Assembly (NCBI GenBank): GCA_963575745.1
Contig: CAUYUJ010003625.1
Coordinates: 488,635 to 552,634 of the forward strand
Direction of reading: 5' to 3'
Length of the DNA stretch: 64,000 bases
Origin: Prorocentrum cordatum
Lineage: Eukaryota; Sar; Dinophyceae; Prorocentrales; Prorocentraceae
Position 1 is the stretch's first letter, and the number at the start of each line of letters is the position of its first letter. A model generated the notes under the pieces. The model was not told where the DNA came from. It ran no database searches and saw only the letters and a list, made by a program, of their open reading frames with translations. A program made the translations under genes and the position numbers. Positions 1-11,031 of this stretch are shown here, piece after piece.

Positions 1-937
1 AAGCGGGCGGCGAGCGCGGGCGCCGACAATGCTTGTCGCGAATAAGCCGTGCCTTGTCGTGATTCAATTTTCTCTTGTCGTGTTTCAGTTTTCCTAGTCG
101 TGAGAACACCCGAGCTTTGAGACCGGCTGAGGAAGGGGAACCCCGTTCCAGGCATCTGCCACCGCGCGGGCAACAGCTGAACGAACTTGGGGGGATAGAC
201 CTGGGCCTTTCGAGGAAGCTGGTTCTCTAATATCACGTGGCGATGACCCCCGAGGCAGATGCGTCCCCTCATCGCCCGCTGGGTCCCCGGGTGATTGGTC
301 AGGATCCCCGTGGGCTTCTTGCTCAGACTGTCTGGATGCACCTGAGGGTCGAAGGAGCACATATCGATCCTTAGCTCGCGTGCCCCTGGCAACTGAGCCG
401 CCAGCCTCATGGCCTCAGAGCCCCGTGACGCGGCAGAGTACGGATGCTCAAATGCAAAATATCGCCCACGACGAGACTGGCACAGAGCCACTTCGACACA
501 CAAAACCAACGCTGACATACCCTCGGTCATCATGATTATGTACTTCTCGGGGTCCATCCGATCCCGGTTGATGCTCTGGAGAAGAGAGAAGGCCCTGCAC
601 TCTGGGCAGAGCCGCGCCACCCGGGGTCTACCCCGCTCGAGGGTCTGCCACAGCGCTCGGACCGACTCAAGTCTCCGAGAACCCCAACCGAGGCATCGAT
701 CAAAACTCGCCCTGCACGGAACCGCAACCCTTCTCTTCCCCAGCTCGGGGACGAAGCGAGGGGGGCATAAAATCCGGACAAACGCCGTCCGGCTTCGGCC
801 CTGGCGGCCCGATGGGGCACCCCGGGCTCTTGCGCCCGCCGTCGCGGCATGCGCTGCGCCCCCCCTGATGAGACCCATGGGCCCCCCTTCATCAGATGCG
901 ACGGCTGCGAGGTAGTCTCGAGCGCCCCAGGGAAAGG
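1..937. other. No gene recognised (left edge)
   Basis: GC-rich sequence with short overlapping open frames on both strands. None shows a recognisable domain or repeat. It lies just downstream, in the minus-strand sense, of the gag-protease remnant and may hold the rest of that element or its flank. Confidence 0.5.
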
Positions 938-2383
938 TTACTTCTCGGCCATTATTAAAACAGATCGCCGTCGAGCCACTGGCCCAGCCCCGCACTGGAC
1001 ATGGATGGGCCCCCGGCTTTCGCACGAGGGAGCCCAAAGCATTACCAGCTGGGTTTGGAGGGAAGGTCGAGCGCCGTGGCCCGGGCGTGACGCTCGGGTT
1101 CTGGCATGCACGGAAACGGAGGTGGAAGCACGGAAGGAGGCGGAGGGAAGATCATCGAGGTGTCTGTCTCGCTCACTGCACCGAGCTGCCGTCCGAGCGC
1201 GACGGAGCGCCCTCATAGGAATCCTGCCGAGCACTTCCCAACCAGGCGTGGTCGGCGCGGCCGTCTGCGGCGGCGACGCCAGGGATGCCATTCCTGCCGC
1301 CGATGGGCCCACGCCCGTCTGCCCCACCGCCTGGCACAGCCCGGCCACCTGCATGGCGATCTGCATGACCACCTGCCCGACTTGGTTCACCTGGCCTTCG
1401 AGGTTGGTGACCTGCGCCGCCAGATTCACGACGCCCTCTCCAACGTGATCGATCGACTCGCCCAGCGGCTCGAGCGCCCCTTCCAGCATGCGCCGAATCT
1501 GGGTCACGCCCTGGAGCAACTGCCGGCACGCCTCGGCCGACGAGTTCGGCTGAGAACGGGCACCTGCTCGCACACGCGGTTGAGTCCGTCCCGCACGTGG
1601 CCGAGGTTCTCCAGTCCGCGAGGCAACTGCTGGAGCTGAGCGGCCACGGTCTGCAGCAACTGCTCGGCGTGGTTGACCGCGTTCAGGGTGGCCGCCCCTG
1701 GAACGACTCCCTGCGCTTCCAGCAACTCCACCGCTCGCTCGGCTGAGTCTGCTGCCCGACGAGCCGCAGCAGCCGCGGACTGCTCGTCGCCCCCAGCGAC
1801 CTCGCCGTTCTGGTTGGCCCCAGCGGGAGCCCTGGGAATCCACGTGATGCGCTCTCCGCCCGCAATCCTGACATCGGCCGCCGTGTACGTGCTGGTTCCC
1901 GTAGCATCTCCAGCTCAAGTGAGGACAGGGTGCCACCGTCGCTGTCTGGGGAGTTGTCGTCGTAGCCGATGATGAGCTGGCCGATGCCGGGAAAGCTTCG
2001 GCAGTCGCCTGCCCTGGCAGCGGGACCTCCCGCTGTGGCTTCGGAGGTCCGGGATGCGATGGCACGGGGCCGCGGCGCGGCGCCCCCGGTGCCAGTGCGC
2101 CCATGTAGGCTTGGTTGACGACTGGAGTCCCGCCCCACAGGTGCGCGACAATCGCCTCGGGGGGTGCCCCTGCTGGCCCCGCCGTCTGCGCTGCCTCGAA
2201 AGTCGGCGGCGGCGGCTTGACAGGTGGCGCTGCCATTCCCATCTGGCGCCGGCGGTCTGCCGCGATCGCCTCCGCGGCGTTGGCCGCGCCGGGTCGGCGA
2301 CCGCGGCTGATTGCCGCCCGCAGCCCTGGGCGTGGCCTGCGCGGAGGGCGCGCGCCGCTGACGCGATCTCCCGCGCGTGGCAC
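938..2383 (-). pseudogene. Retroelement polyprotein tail: CxH/CxxC zinc motif plus coiled coil
   Basis: 481-codon open frame that I take as the downstream part of the gag-protease remnant at 3.2-5.6 kb. Residues 1-150 are Pro/Ala/Arg-rich and unrecognised. Around residues 153-177 lies CPHLSWRCYGNQH followed by CQDC. This is a C-x-H, GNQH, C-x2-C pattern that also occurs in element E at about 59.7 kb (CSHPLATRWSGGNQH), where the last pair is partly lost. Residues of roughly 285-360 form a heptad-like coiled coil (QLLQGVTQIRRML, then NLEGQVNQVGQVV). The pattern C-x-H...GNQH...C-x2-C is known to me from dinoflagellate copia-type polyproteins. The Arg-rich stretch between motif and coil is probably out of frame, so this is likely a broken gene. 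Its role is unknown; zinc binding is inferred from the Cys/His spacing. Confidence 0.45.
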
Positions 2384-3182
2384 TGATATGGTGGCCCCTG
2401 CCCGGCCGCTGGCGCAGTCTGTTGCACCTGGCCTGCCGCTGCGGCCGCCGCGGCCCGTGGCCGTGGGTGATGCTTTCTGGCGACAGCACCGGCGCCTCCT
2501 CTCCCATAGGCCTTAGGTTCTGGCCCAGACTCTCGACTCGGAGTCTGGGGTGGCGGAATCTCGTCGGCCACGCCGAGGGCCATCGAGACAAGCGTCGCCA
2601 GACACGCTGCGCCACGAAACCACATCGGCGTCGCCAGCTGGCCGAGGGTTCTGACGGATACGTGAAATACTCAGTGAGCCGCGGTCGCCTGGGGCTGCTC
2701 GGGCCGAGATGACTACGGAGTCCGAGGCTATCCAAGGCGGCCCCGTCGGCCTCGGGACCCCGCCGACGTCGGCCCAGAACCCTAGTGGATCGGGGGTCGC
2801 TCTGTGCAGGGTGGGGCGAGGCCTATCTGATCTGGGGGGCCTCTGAGCTCGCGACTGCGACGCGACTGGCTCGCGCCCGCGGCCCCCGAGGGTGCCCCCG
2901 CTGCTCTGGGCCCAACCCGCGACGATGAGGAGGGCCCCGCAAATCGTGCACATGGCCCCTAAGGTCCGAACGAGGTCCGCTGCGACGCAGCGCACTGGCC
3001 TCACCCGCGCCCCCCCTGAGGTCGCCCCCCACGACGGCCCCGAGGTTGAAGATGAACAAGAGCAAGAGGAGGAGATGGGACACGCACTTCGCCACCGCGC
3101 ATATCGAGCCGCCCTCGGCCACCTCGAGAGGGCAACCGCCCTCGGCAAAGCAGAAATAATCTGGCCGCAGAGAATGGAACTT
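2384..3182 (-). other. Unrecognised stretch between protease-like and zinc-motif regions
   Basis: Several minus-strand frames are open here, including one at about 2823-3122 with a hydrophobic run (LLLLLLFIFNLGAVVGG) that could be a single membrane segment. No family is recognised. A similar Leu run opens the gag frame at 5,571. Both may be composition-driven products of GC-rich CTC repeats rather than real membrane segments. Confidence 0.3.
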
Positions 3183-3760
3183 CTAGAGGGCCCGCTGCGG
3201 CACTCGCACGGGTCGAGGCAGCCGGCGCACGACGTCCGCCACCCTGCGCCCGGTCGACCGCCTGTAGAGCGGCGCCTCGGCGTCGAGCCTGGCGACCTCC
3301 ATGCGGCTCTTGGGCACATCGATGACGCATGCCAGGAAATCCAGGAGGTTCACACTGATGACGCGCGGCACATCCTCGAGGAGCACCGCGGTCTCCACTA
3401 CCCCGAGAACACCTCCCAACGTCGGCGGAAACAGGATCGAGCCCGCGATCTTGGTTTGGCCGCCAAACCCGCGAGCAGGCCCGATCGGCGACCCCTCTCC
3501 GGGTGGCACCGCCACGCGCGTCATCCCGAGGTCGCCGAGCGCCAGTGCCTCTCGGTTTAGGGCAGCCAGCCCTGCCAGGTCGCCGCCAGCCCCTGGGCCC
3601 ACCAGCCCTTGTGTCGGCCGAGCGGTCAAGTAGATCTCGGCGATCTGGCCCTGGAGCCCCCGGAGCGAGGCAAGCGCGTCGTCGGCGGGCGGCGCCGCGC
3701 AGCCCGAGAACGCGCAGGACGCCAGCTGCCTGCGAGTCTCGGGCGGGAAATCCTTCTTTG
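3183..3760 (-). pseudogene. Copia-type aspartic protease region, catalytic Asp apparently lost
   Basis: The minus-strand frame ending at 3183 carries a retropepsin-like second half: a flap-like FGGQTKIAGSI, then VPRVISVNLLDFLACVIDVP and the tail RRSTGRRVADVVRR. The upstream extension to about 3760 reads FPKKDFPPETRRQL and leads to YLTARPTQGLVG. The latter aligns with the active-site box of this family (D-T-A-A followed by G-L-I/V-G, intact as DTAAGQALIG in element E), but the Asp is replaced by Leu. It follows the gag of the same remnant, separated by a short inverted segment. The protease would have cut the Gag-Pol polyprotein. Without the Asp it cannot be active, so I call it a pseudogene. 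Confidence 0.6.
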
Positions 3761-4045
3761 GAAGGAGGACAGAGATCTCAAGCGGGCGGCCAAGAAAGAC
3801 AGCGAGTACTACCGTGGCTCAGGCAGAGACAAGCCCTCCGGCCCCGGCGGTCAGCGACCCCCGCCCCGCCTCGAGGTCGCTTCGAGCGCGGGCGCGGCCG
3901 GGGCCGGGGCAGAGGCCGAGGCAGGGGGCCGCAAGTTCGGCGGCCTTCCCCTCGACGAGGTTAGAAAGGTCACCATGTGCAAGAACTGCGGCGAGAAGGG
4001 CCATTGGTAAGACGAGTGCCCGAAGCCAAGTTCGCTTCTTCGGGC
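3755..4045 (+). pseudogene. Inverted gag fragment with CCHC zinc knuckle
   Basis: On the plus strand this short segment reads RDLKRAAKKDSEYYRG and later CKNCGEKGHW, then a TAA stop, then DECPKP. That is a CCHC knuckle (C-x2-C-x4-H-x4-C) interrupted by one stop codon after the Trp. Both flanks carry the matching pieces of the same gag-protease protein on the minus strand: VETYLAGPKKRTW ends at about 4050 and FPKKDFPPETRRQL begins at about 3755. The segment therefore looks like a part of a minus-strand gag flipped in place. Small palindromes sit at both edges (TCCTTC/GAAGGA at 3751-3766; CGAAG/CTTCG at 4021-4042). The knuckle would have bound element RNA. Confidence 0.65.
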
Positions 4046-4049
4046 CCGC

Positions 4050-5571
4050 CAAGTAGGTCTCGACACCGTCCTCGTCGAGGTCCATCTCGGATATCTCCAG
4101 CAGCACTGCGTTGACCTTTTCCTGGGACATCTCTTCGGTGTCGTCGGAATCCTCGTCGGACTGTTCAACGTCACCCTCAAGCCTGACACCGCCGTCCTCG
4201 GTCCAACCTTGTTCCTGTGTGGACGGGGGGAAAAGCAAACGAGGAGGGATCTGGATAGCCACCGGTCGCCTCTGGACCGTCGGCGCAGTTGCCAGCGCTA
4301 CGGCCAGGCAGCAGCCGCTCAGCCGCGGTGAAGTCCAGCTGTCGAATCGCCCAGCACACACTCTTGTGCTCGAGGTCGCCGCGAGCGAGGGCCCTCACGT
4401 TCTGCGTCCCCTGCGGTGATAACGAGGCCCCCCCATCCATCATGAAGCCCTTCAGCTTGTCCGAGATCCATAGGTCGTTGCCTTCGGCCTCCTGGAATGC
4501 CTCTCGTGGTGATCGACGAAGGCCTGCAACGTCTCTTTAGCTTCCCGCTGGCACTCGAACAAGGCCCTGCACCCGATGCACCCGACTTCGTCGCCCTCTC
4601 GTTCGCCTGCCATCCTGTCGAGGCGGGTGGGCAAGAAGCTGAGCCAGGATTTGCTCTCTAAGTCGCTCTCTGAAATGTCCTCGAACGAGGTCTGCATCGT
4701 CCACGTGAACAACTTCATGAACTTCTCGTGCCGCCTGTAGGTCGGCACGTCCGCGTACAGGCCCCATCTCTGCATCGCCTCTTCCACGTCCAGTAGTGCT
4801 GCCAACCAGGCCAGGCCGGCGGGTCGCTTGAGCCTCATTTCGTGTATCCGCCCGACGACCAGCATGACCTGTCCTCGTCGTTGGAGCGCCAGCGCTGCTT
4901 GCAGTCGTCGATTTCCGGTCATCGCTGCGCCAGCGCTGCTTGTCATCGCTCCAGTCCTGGCCGTTGGACGGGTCGGTCCACCCACTGTCAACACCTGCTG
5001 CGTCCCACGAAGCCCGGGCTGCTGGGCGAACATCGGATGTCTGGTCGCGCTGGCGTCCAGTGCAATCCGCAGCACGACCTCTCGTCCAGGGGTCGTTGCC
5101 GTTCGCCCACTCGTCCTGGCCGTGGGACGGGGCGGCCGCCTCGGCGGCCGCGGGCGGCGCGGGCGGGGACGCCGCGAGAGCAGGCTGGCCAGCTTCCCCG
5201 ATCATGCCAGCAACCATCTCCCGAACGTCCTCCAGCCGCACCACGCCAAAGCCGGCACTCTGGGTCCGGCTCGCGGCGCCCTCCAGCGCCTCCTGGGGCC
5301 CAGTGAGCGTCGCGAAAGTCTCGTTCCTCCGGGGTTCCCCGCCGTCGCCGTCGGCAGGCATGCCGTGGATCCCACGCACGTCGGCTTGTCGGAAACCGCG
5401 CGTCCTCCTAGAGCCCTTGAGCGCAGCCGCTGGCGCGCGCAATCGCGCAGCGGGCGGGCACCCTGGGCCCTGGAGCTCACACGGCTCCGCTACCAACTGT
5501 GGCAGCAGGAGCAGCAGCAAATGGTGTTGGACTTGAGCTAGTATGGCGTACAGGTACCAGAGAGGGTCCAA
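4050..5571 (-). pseudogene. Copia-type gag (N-terminal and capsid part), frameshifted
   Basis: The gag is readable in three successive minus-strand frames. The first, from 5571, holds a low-complexity Gln/Asp/Trp-rich N-terminal region. The second (about 4450-4900) reads EEAMQRWGLYADVPTYRRHE and DMESKSW-like sequence. The third reads SDKLKGFMMDGGASLSPQGT then KSVCWAIRQLDFTAAERLL. It ends in an acidic patch and VETYLAGPKKRTW at about 4050. This arrangement (LSDRLKGF-type helix, then an acidic linker, then the zinc knuckle) fits gag of dinoflagellate copia elements as I know them. The knuckle itself is in the inverted segment at 3755-4045. At least two frameshifts make it non-functional. Confidence 0.6.
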
Positions 5572-5639
5572 TCCTCAGGGCCCGGGTCAAGGAAACTAAA
5601 AGCTAAACCTATTCACAAAATTGTGCTAAGCATTCACAG

Positions 5640-5890
5640 GTGACGATGATTGTAACGACACAGATGGTGATGATGGTGTGGTGATGGCGAGTTTGAAAAT
5701 ACGGTGTGGTGATGATGATGAGGATGACGACGACAACGACGACGACGATGATGATGCTGATGATGATGACCGACGACAATGATGGGATGATGGTAGTGAT
5801 CGTTGATGGTGACATTGTAACGGTGATGATGACGATGGTGATGGTGAGTGCGAAAACAGGCGAGCGGCGATGATGATGGTGATGATGAGC
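5640..5890. repeat. Degenerate GAT/GAC trinucleotide tract
   Basis: Interrupted runs of GATGAT, GACGAC and GGTGAT. Open frames through it (Ser/His/Ile-rich on the minus strand) follow from the repeat and are not genes. Confidence 0.85.
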
Positions 5891-6099
5891 ACACGTGTGC
5901 GTGAGTTTTTTCCACGGCAAGAAGGCAGAGGAGAAGGAGGAATATGCTGCCCCTCAAGAGGGCCATACCAGATGCGCACCCCGAATGAAACCGAATGCAA
6001 GAGCCAGCTCCGCACAAACGGAACCAACACAGCGTGGGAACATATGTCCCGCGAACGTGGCCGAAACTCTGGCCACCGATTCGGAGAACAGGTGTGCGT

Positions 6100-6251
6100 G
6101 AGTGCTAGTGATGGTGGTGTGCGATGGTGTGATAATGATGACGAGGATCATGGGGATGGTGAATAGGATGGTGAATGTATGGTGATGATATCGCGGTGAT
6201 GGTGAGGACGACGACGACGACGACGATGATGTTGTTGTTGTTGTTGGTGTT

Positions 6252-6282
<31 letters not shown>

Positions 6283-6382
6283 GTGTTGTTGTTGTTGTTG
6301 TTGGTGGTGTTGTTGTTGTTGCTGCTGCTGTTGCTGTTGTTGTTGGTGTTGTTGTTGTTGATGATGATGATGATGTTAATGT

Positions 6383-6441
<59 letters not shown>

Positions 6442-6475
6442 GTGATGGTGACGGTGACGGTGACGGTGAGGAATA
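6100..6475. repeat. Compound GTT/GCT then GAT microsatellite
   Basis: From about 6206 the sequence is an imperfect GTT repeat with GCT and GGT interruptions. At about 6357 it switches sharply to an almost pure GAT repeat that runs to about 6440, then GGTGAC. The switch inside one uninterrupted tract suggests a single repeat that mutated and re-expanded. Confidence 0.9.
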
Positions 6476-6479
6476 GAGG

Positions 6480-7770
6480 GGAAGAGGAGGAGGAGGAGAT
6501 CCTGCGCGGGGGGGTGCAGAGAAAACAAGAACCCCATTTGGGATGTGGAGAAAAATACATCATCCTAGAAAATCTCGACCAAAGCTCTGGACCCAATCTT
6601 TCTGCGGAATGTTTCGGGCCGGATCGATCCGTGCGGGTCTGTTGGCTCCGAAAAAAACAAAATCGTTCAGTGTGACCAAACACGCATTGCCAGAATCTCG
6701 AAGGAGAGGAGGGGGGGGCGGCGGTAGCGGCGGCGGCTCTGGCGGGTGCGCGGGAGAGGGCTGAAACGAACTGCCAGGCTGGGCCTCGTGGGGGAGGATG
6801 CCCCTCGTCGTGCCTAGGAACCTCCGACGCCCTGGTTCCTCAGTGCGCGGGCCCGGGGAGCCCCCGACCCACTCCTGGGGACTGGCTTCTGGTCTGGTCC
6901 TAGAGCCCAGAGGGACGGCCCCCAGAGAGCGAAGATGGCGAGTTGGGCGCTGAAGGCCTGGGGACTAGAGCGTCGGTCTCTTGTTTGCAGCGGGCAAGAT
7001 TGCCTTGTTTCGGGCCATGGGGCCCTCACGACTCAACCCGGCAAAAAGAATACTGCAGAAAGAAGGGGTCCAGAGTTATGGACAAGTGTTGTTACGATGT
7101 TGACATTTTTACGCGACGTCGATCTGAGGGGGGATAGCGACCACACTGCACTCCCGTGTTAGATGCTCATTCTAGGGCCCTTCCCTGAGCCACTCGCTCC
7201 GCTCATGCGTAGATACCGCGTCGAAAGTCCGTCGACTTGAGTCGAACCCGAGTAGGCCTTGAACCGAAGTAGAGTCGGACTAGAATCGAACTAGAGTCTA
7301 ACATATCCTTCTAGGTCGGCTCCAGGAAGGTCCGCAAAACGAACATCGAATGACAACGTCCAACGCGTCACGGATCAAATCTGGAACGCGGGCCGTGCTC
7401 ATCCGAGGAGCGAGCGAGCCAACAACAACAGTGCACTCCAATGCGGCATGACAAGAACTCGGGAATCAACAACGGGAAGTTTTTCGTAAGAACCACATCA
7501 AGCTGGAGTCAGACCAGGAGTAAGCCCAAATAAGCTGGAGCAAGCGGTATCAGTCTCAAGTTGGCTTGTTTTCGGCCACGGATGTACAGTCGCCGATGCT
7601 GCCTCTCAGGTGTTGCATCCGAAGGCCACACTGCGCTCCAATGCGGTACGACCAAAAGGGTGCATCGAATTGAACACCCGCACACCCTGTGATGGCCGTG
7701 GGAAGCCGCCAGTAGTAAGCGACTCTTGAGTAGTAGGGCCCCTCGAGGTTCGTCGATCCAGGCTTTAGGT
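6480..7770. other. No gene recognised; short degenerate repeats
   Basis: Frames are short and without domains. At about 7228-7310 there is a run of diverged 10-12 bp units around GARTCGAACY and ACTAGAGTC. The stretch just upstream of the LINE (7,770-8,050) has CTCCAGAGATCTCCAGAGGA-like direct repeats and could be the LINE 5' untranslated region. Confidence 0.4.
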
Positions 7771-8057
7771 GCTTGTTATCCTTATTAGAGCCCTCGGAGA
7801 CCTCCACGGGACCTCCAGAGGCCAGCTGGAGGCCTCCGAATGCCTCCAGAGATCTCCAGAGGACCCAGGATTCCAAAGCCTGGAAAAACTGCCCGAAGTT
7901 TCTTGCAATATTCTGCCCTGAAGCCATCAAAGAGCTGCCACCTCGGTTTGGGCTTCGCAGCAGGCAGCGAGCAGAAGGCCCCCGCATTCTTCGCGCCTTC
8001 CCATGGACCCCTCGCTCGCCATCTGATGCGTGGACAAAGGTCCTGAGAGGGGATTAC

Positions 8058-8969
8058 ATGCGGTTTCTCTTGCGTGCAGCGGTCTACAACCCATTGTCTC
8101 TCAGTCAGAGCTCACGTCTGGAGGAGATTGCGAGTGTGTTGGACGTGGATGTACTTCTTCTCAACGGCACACGAGTAAGAGAGTGGCCAGATAGACAATA
8201 TCACGTTCAGAATTTACCCAACAGACGGACTGCAGTTCATTTCGGATGGCGGCGCTCCCCGTATGTGACCAACTGCGCGGGGACATGCATAGAGCTAGGA
8301 CGACGACTGCGACGGAACCACATTACTTCCATCACTCCAGCGCCGCGAGGACTGGAGGGCAGAGCAGGCGACATTCGGATCAAGTCAGGTGGTTTCGACA
8401 TCCTGGCGGTCACGGGCTACCCCCCTCCACTCTACGAGACGGTCTCGGCCAAGCGAGCACAGCGGCGCAGCATCGAGCTGACCATGCAGCACATTCACAA
8501 TCGACTGGCGAGCGCACCAGCTCGATGCACACCCATCGCAGGCTTCGACATCAACTCGGGGCTCGGCCAGAGGATGACGGAGGAGACTAGACGCGACCCA
8601 GATGAGCAGCACTTCGGCGCCTTTCACCTCAAGCGGAGCGGCATCGCAGGCAATATGGTGTACAACACCATGGAGTCCCTCGACATTGCTTGCGTGAACA
8701 CCTACTACCCGAGCGCAGGGCCTACGGACTACGGACCTAGACAGGACACCAGCACAATAGACATTGGCCACATCGCATCATCCCTCCTCGAGGGTATCAA
8801 GACGTCCACTGTTGCTTGGAAACGCGGACGTAAGCTTCACCTCATCCCCGACGCCCAGCCCAGAGACCACCTCCCCGTGTTTTTCACGATCGACTACGAG
8901 ATGCCCACGTTCGTCCACCGCCAACTGCGACCCAGATGGGACCACACCAAACTAGCCGGAGCACTATAA
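8058..8969 (+). pseudogene. LINE endonuclease domain (EEP/APE-like)
   Basis: Exonuclease-endonuclease-phosphatase fold, which nicks target DNA to prime reverse transcription. The frame shows AVYNPLSLSQSSRLEEIA (motif with the metal-site Asn), DVDVLLLNGTRV, GFDINSGLG (the D-x-N motif), STIDIGHIASS and PRDHLPVFF (the terminal D-H motif). The usual Q-E-T of this family reads N-G-T, so the metal-binding Glu is replaced by Gly. I recall Q-G-T in other dinoflagellate LINEs, so this may be a family trait rather than decay. The frame is open for about 300 codons and stops at 8969 just before the linker, where it probably shifts frame. The upstream part of the open frame (from 7773) has no recognised domain. 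Confidence 0.75.
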
Positions 8970-10100
8970 CACGGCGAAGACCGACTCGGGTTCCACCGAG
9001 AGCTCGACCAGCGTATGAAAGACATTACCAACCAGCTTTCCAACTATGCCGACCTGCCGCATCCTGACTTCGACTACGACCTGTGGGCCCAGACCTTGTT
9101 GGACACCGCTCAAGCTCATTTCGGAGTTCACGGAGTCAGACACGAACACGACGAGGTCACCCACTGGCGCCGCATACGCCTCGAGAAACTACGAGCTCGC
9201 CGACAACTACGCGGCCAACTTGCCCACCTGTGGCAGGTCTACGGGGAAGTTCTGGACCAGCACGAAGTCTACCTGAACACCCTCAAGAGCGAGATCAATG
9301 AGGCCACGTACCCCATCCGAAGAGCGGCACGGCAAGGCTATGCGACCTACCGCAAGTACCTGTACCAGGAGCTGGTGGAGGCTCGACGACTGGGGCACGC
9401 GGCGGACGTACATCGTATTGCACGGCTCCTCGCGGGCAAGGCTATGGGGGTGAAGAACCGCATATACTGCCATCTCACTAGCTACAAGCCCTCCCTCGCC
9501 GAGCGTCGTGCCATGTCGAACGCCAAGGCAGCGAGGGAGGCATGGGAGCACAACACATCGATCTACGAGCCGAACTGGACCAATTTATTTCTATTCAAGA
9601 TGACGACGTCCTGCGCATCCGCACTACGACTATGGAGATCACGGCTGACACTCTATTCCAACAACTTCTACTTCGACTACGACGGGCCAAGAAACGACGC
9701 AGCACTACTGCTCGACCCGACGTACCTGGCAAAGACGCTCACCACGCACGGTGGCATGGGCTACTACACCACCACACCAGCTGAGCCTACGACCACATTC
9801 ACTATGATGCCGACGACGAACCCATCTACCACCATCCACTTCATCCCTGCCTCAACTACACCGACACCACTACAACAGCCCGACGCCGGCCACCACGAAC
9901 CACTGGGGGGCGCTCACGAATATGGACCGACCCGACGTTGACCCAGTCGACGACCTCGACGGCGAGGACCCCCCCCCCACGCCAGACGAACGCCCACCAG
10001 CACCTGACCTCGACCTCCAACCAGCACCAGCCCCGACGACTTTCGACCACAGCCCTGACCAACACTCACACACGACACGAGCGTAAGACGGTAGACACAA
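8970..10100 (+). pseudogene. LINE linker between endonuclease and reverse transcriptase
   Basis: The open frame 9015-9941 reads DITNQLSNYADLPHPDFDYD, then a helical basic stretch (RRARQGYATYRKYLYQELVE). This resembles the spacer of dinoflagellate LINE polyproteins. From about 9780 the coding signal is weak. A Pro/Thr/Asp-rich frame (9906-10085) fills the gap and ends in a stop at 10083. No catalytic motif is present. It is a pseudogene by association with the endonuclease upstream and the reverse transcriptase downstream. Confidence 0.55.
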
Positions 10101-11031
10101 CGCACTGGACGCAGCTTCCCACTACACCAACGCCAAGTCCCACGTCATGGACATCCTCATCCACTGCCTTCGGGCCAACTAACTCCCGACCAAATCCAGC
10201 ATCACCGACGGCATCCTCCTCGACAAACGCAACCTGAAGAAGCAGATGTCCAGCCAGCGAATCCTTCACCTCTCAGACACGATCTGGAAGAGTTTCTACG
10301 CTGTACTCTACGGCTGGGGGGATCGCAAGCTGTCCTGGACGAATACTATCCCCAGCCATTGGCATGGATTCCTAGCACGCCGACGCCGCGAAGGATCAAT
10401 CTTGGTACAACGACGGGCAGGCTGGTCACTCCGACGCCAGAAGCAACACCACATCAACGAGCTGCATGACCTTACCAATGCGTTCCTTTGCACAAGGGCA
10501 AGGGACCTCCTCCACATTAGCCAACAACTCGTACGCGACGACCTCCAGGCACTGGCGCATCAAAGGTTGGTGAACAGCATTGTGCTTATTCCAGTGGAGG
10601 ACAATGAGGAGGCGTTCCTACTTCACGACGGCGGACTGCAGGGATCAAGCGAAGCCCCCAAACAGTTCGCAGGCGTCTATCATGAATGCATTACAGATGG
10701 GAAGAATCTCACCCAGGACCCGATCATTATGTATGACGAGATAGAGGGATACCACCAGGACGTATCCTTATCAGGCTTCGCCGACGACTTGCTGAAGAAA
10801 CGACTGTGCCCGTCAGGCACGGCAGAGGAGGCGATGGAGATAATTAATGCGGGAGGCAAGCTTTTCGACTATGTACTCCACCATTGGCACTTTGCGCAGA
10901 ATAAATCAAAAAAAACATCGTTCCTTGCCTCGGGTCTCATGTCGAGAATCGGAAGCTCCAGGAAGTTCGCCCTCCTTCCCAGGGAATTGTCGTGTCAGAT
11001 GTCCGCCACCTCGGAGCTCGCTACACTATGA
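10100..11031 (+). pseudogene. LINE reverse transcriptase, palm region
   Basis: The frame that becomes continuous at 10246 has the three palm motifs in order: A as HDLTNAFLCT (D-x-x-N-A-F), B as GLQGSSEAPKQF, and C as the catalytic FADDLL, followed by HWHFAQNKSKKT. The preceding sequence SHVMDILIHCLRANLLPT at about 10,135-10,190 is in another frame and is probably the finger region, so there is a shift before 10,246. The protein would copy LINE RNA into DNA at the nicked target. Key Asp residues are kept, but the frame is broken both upstream and at about 10,990. Confidence 0.8.

Noticed and set aside
409-1972. Plus-strand open frames over the first 2 kb
   Set aside because: Shadows of the minus-strand zinc-motif/coiled-coil frame or composition effects; no domains.
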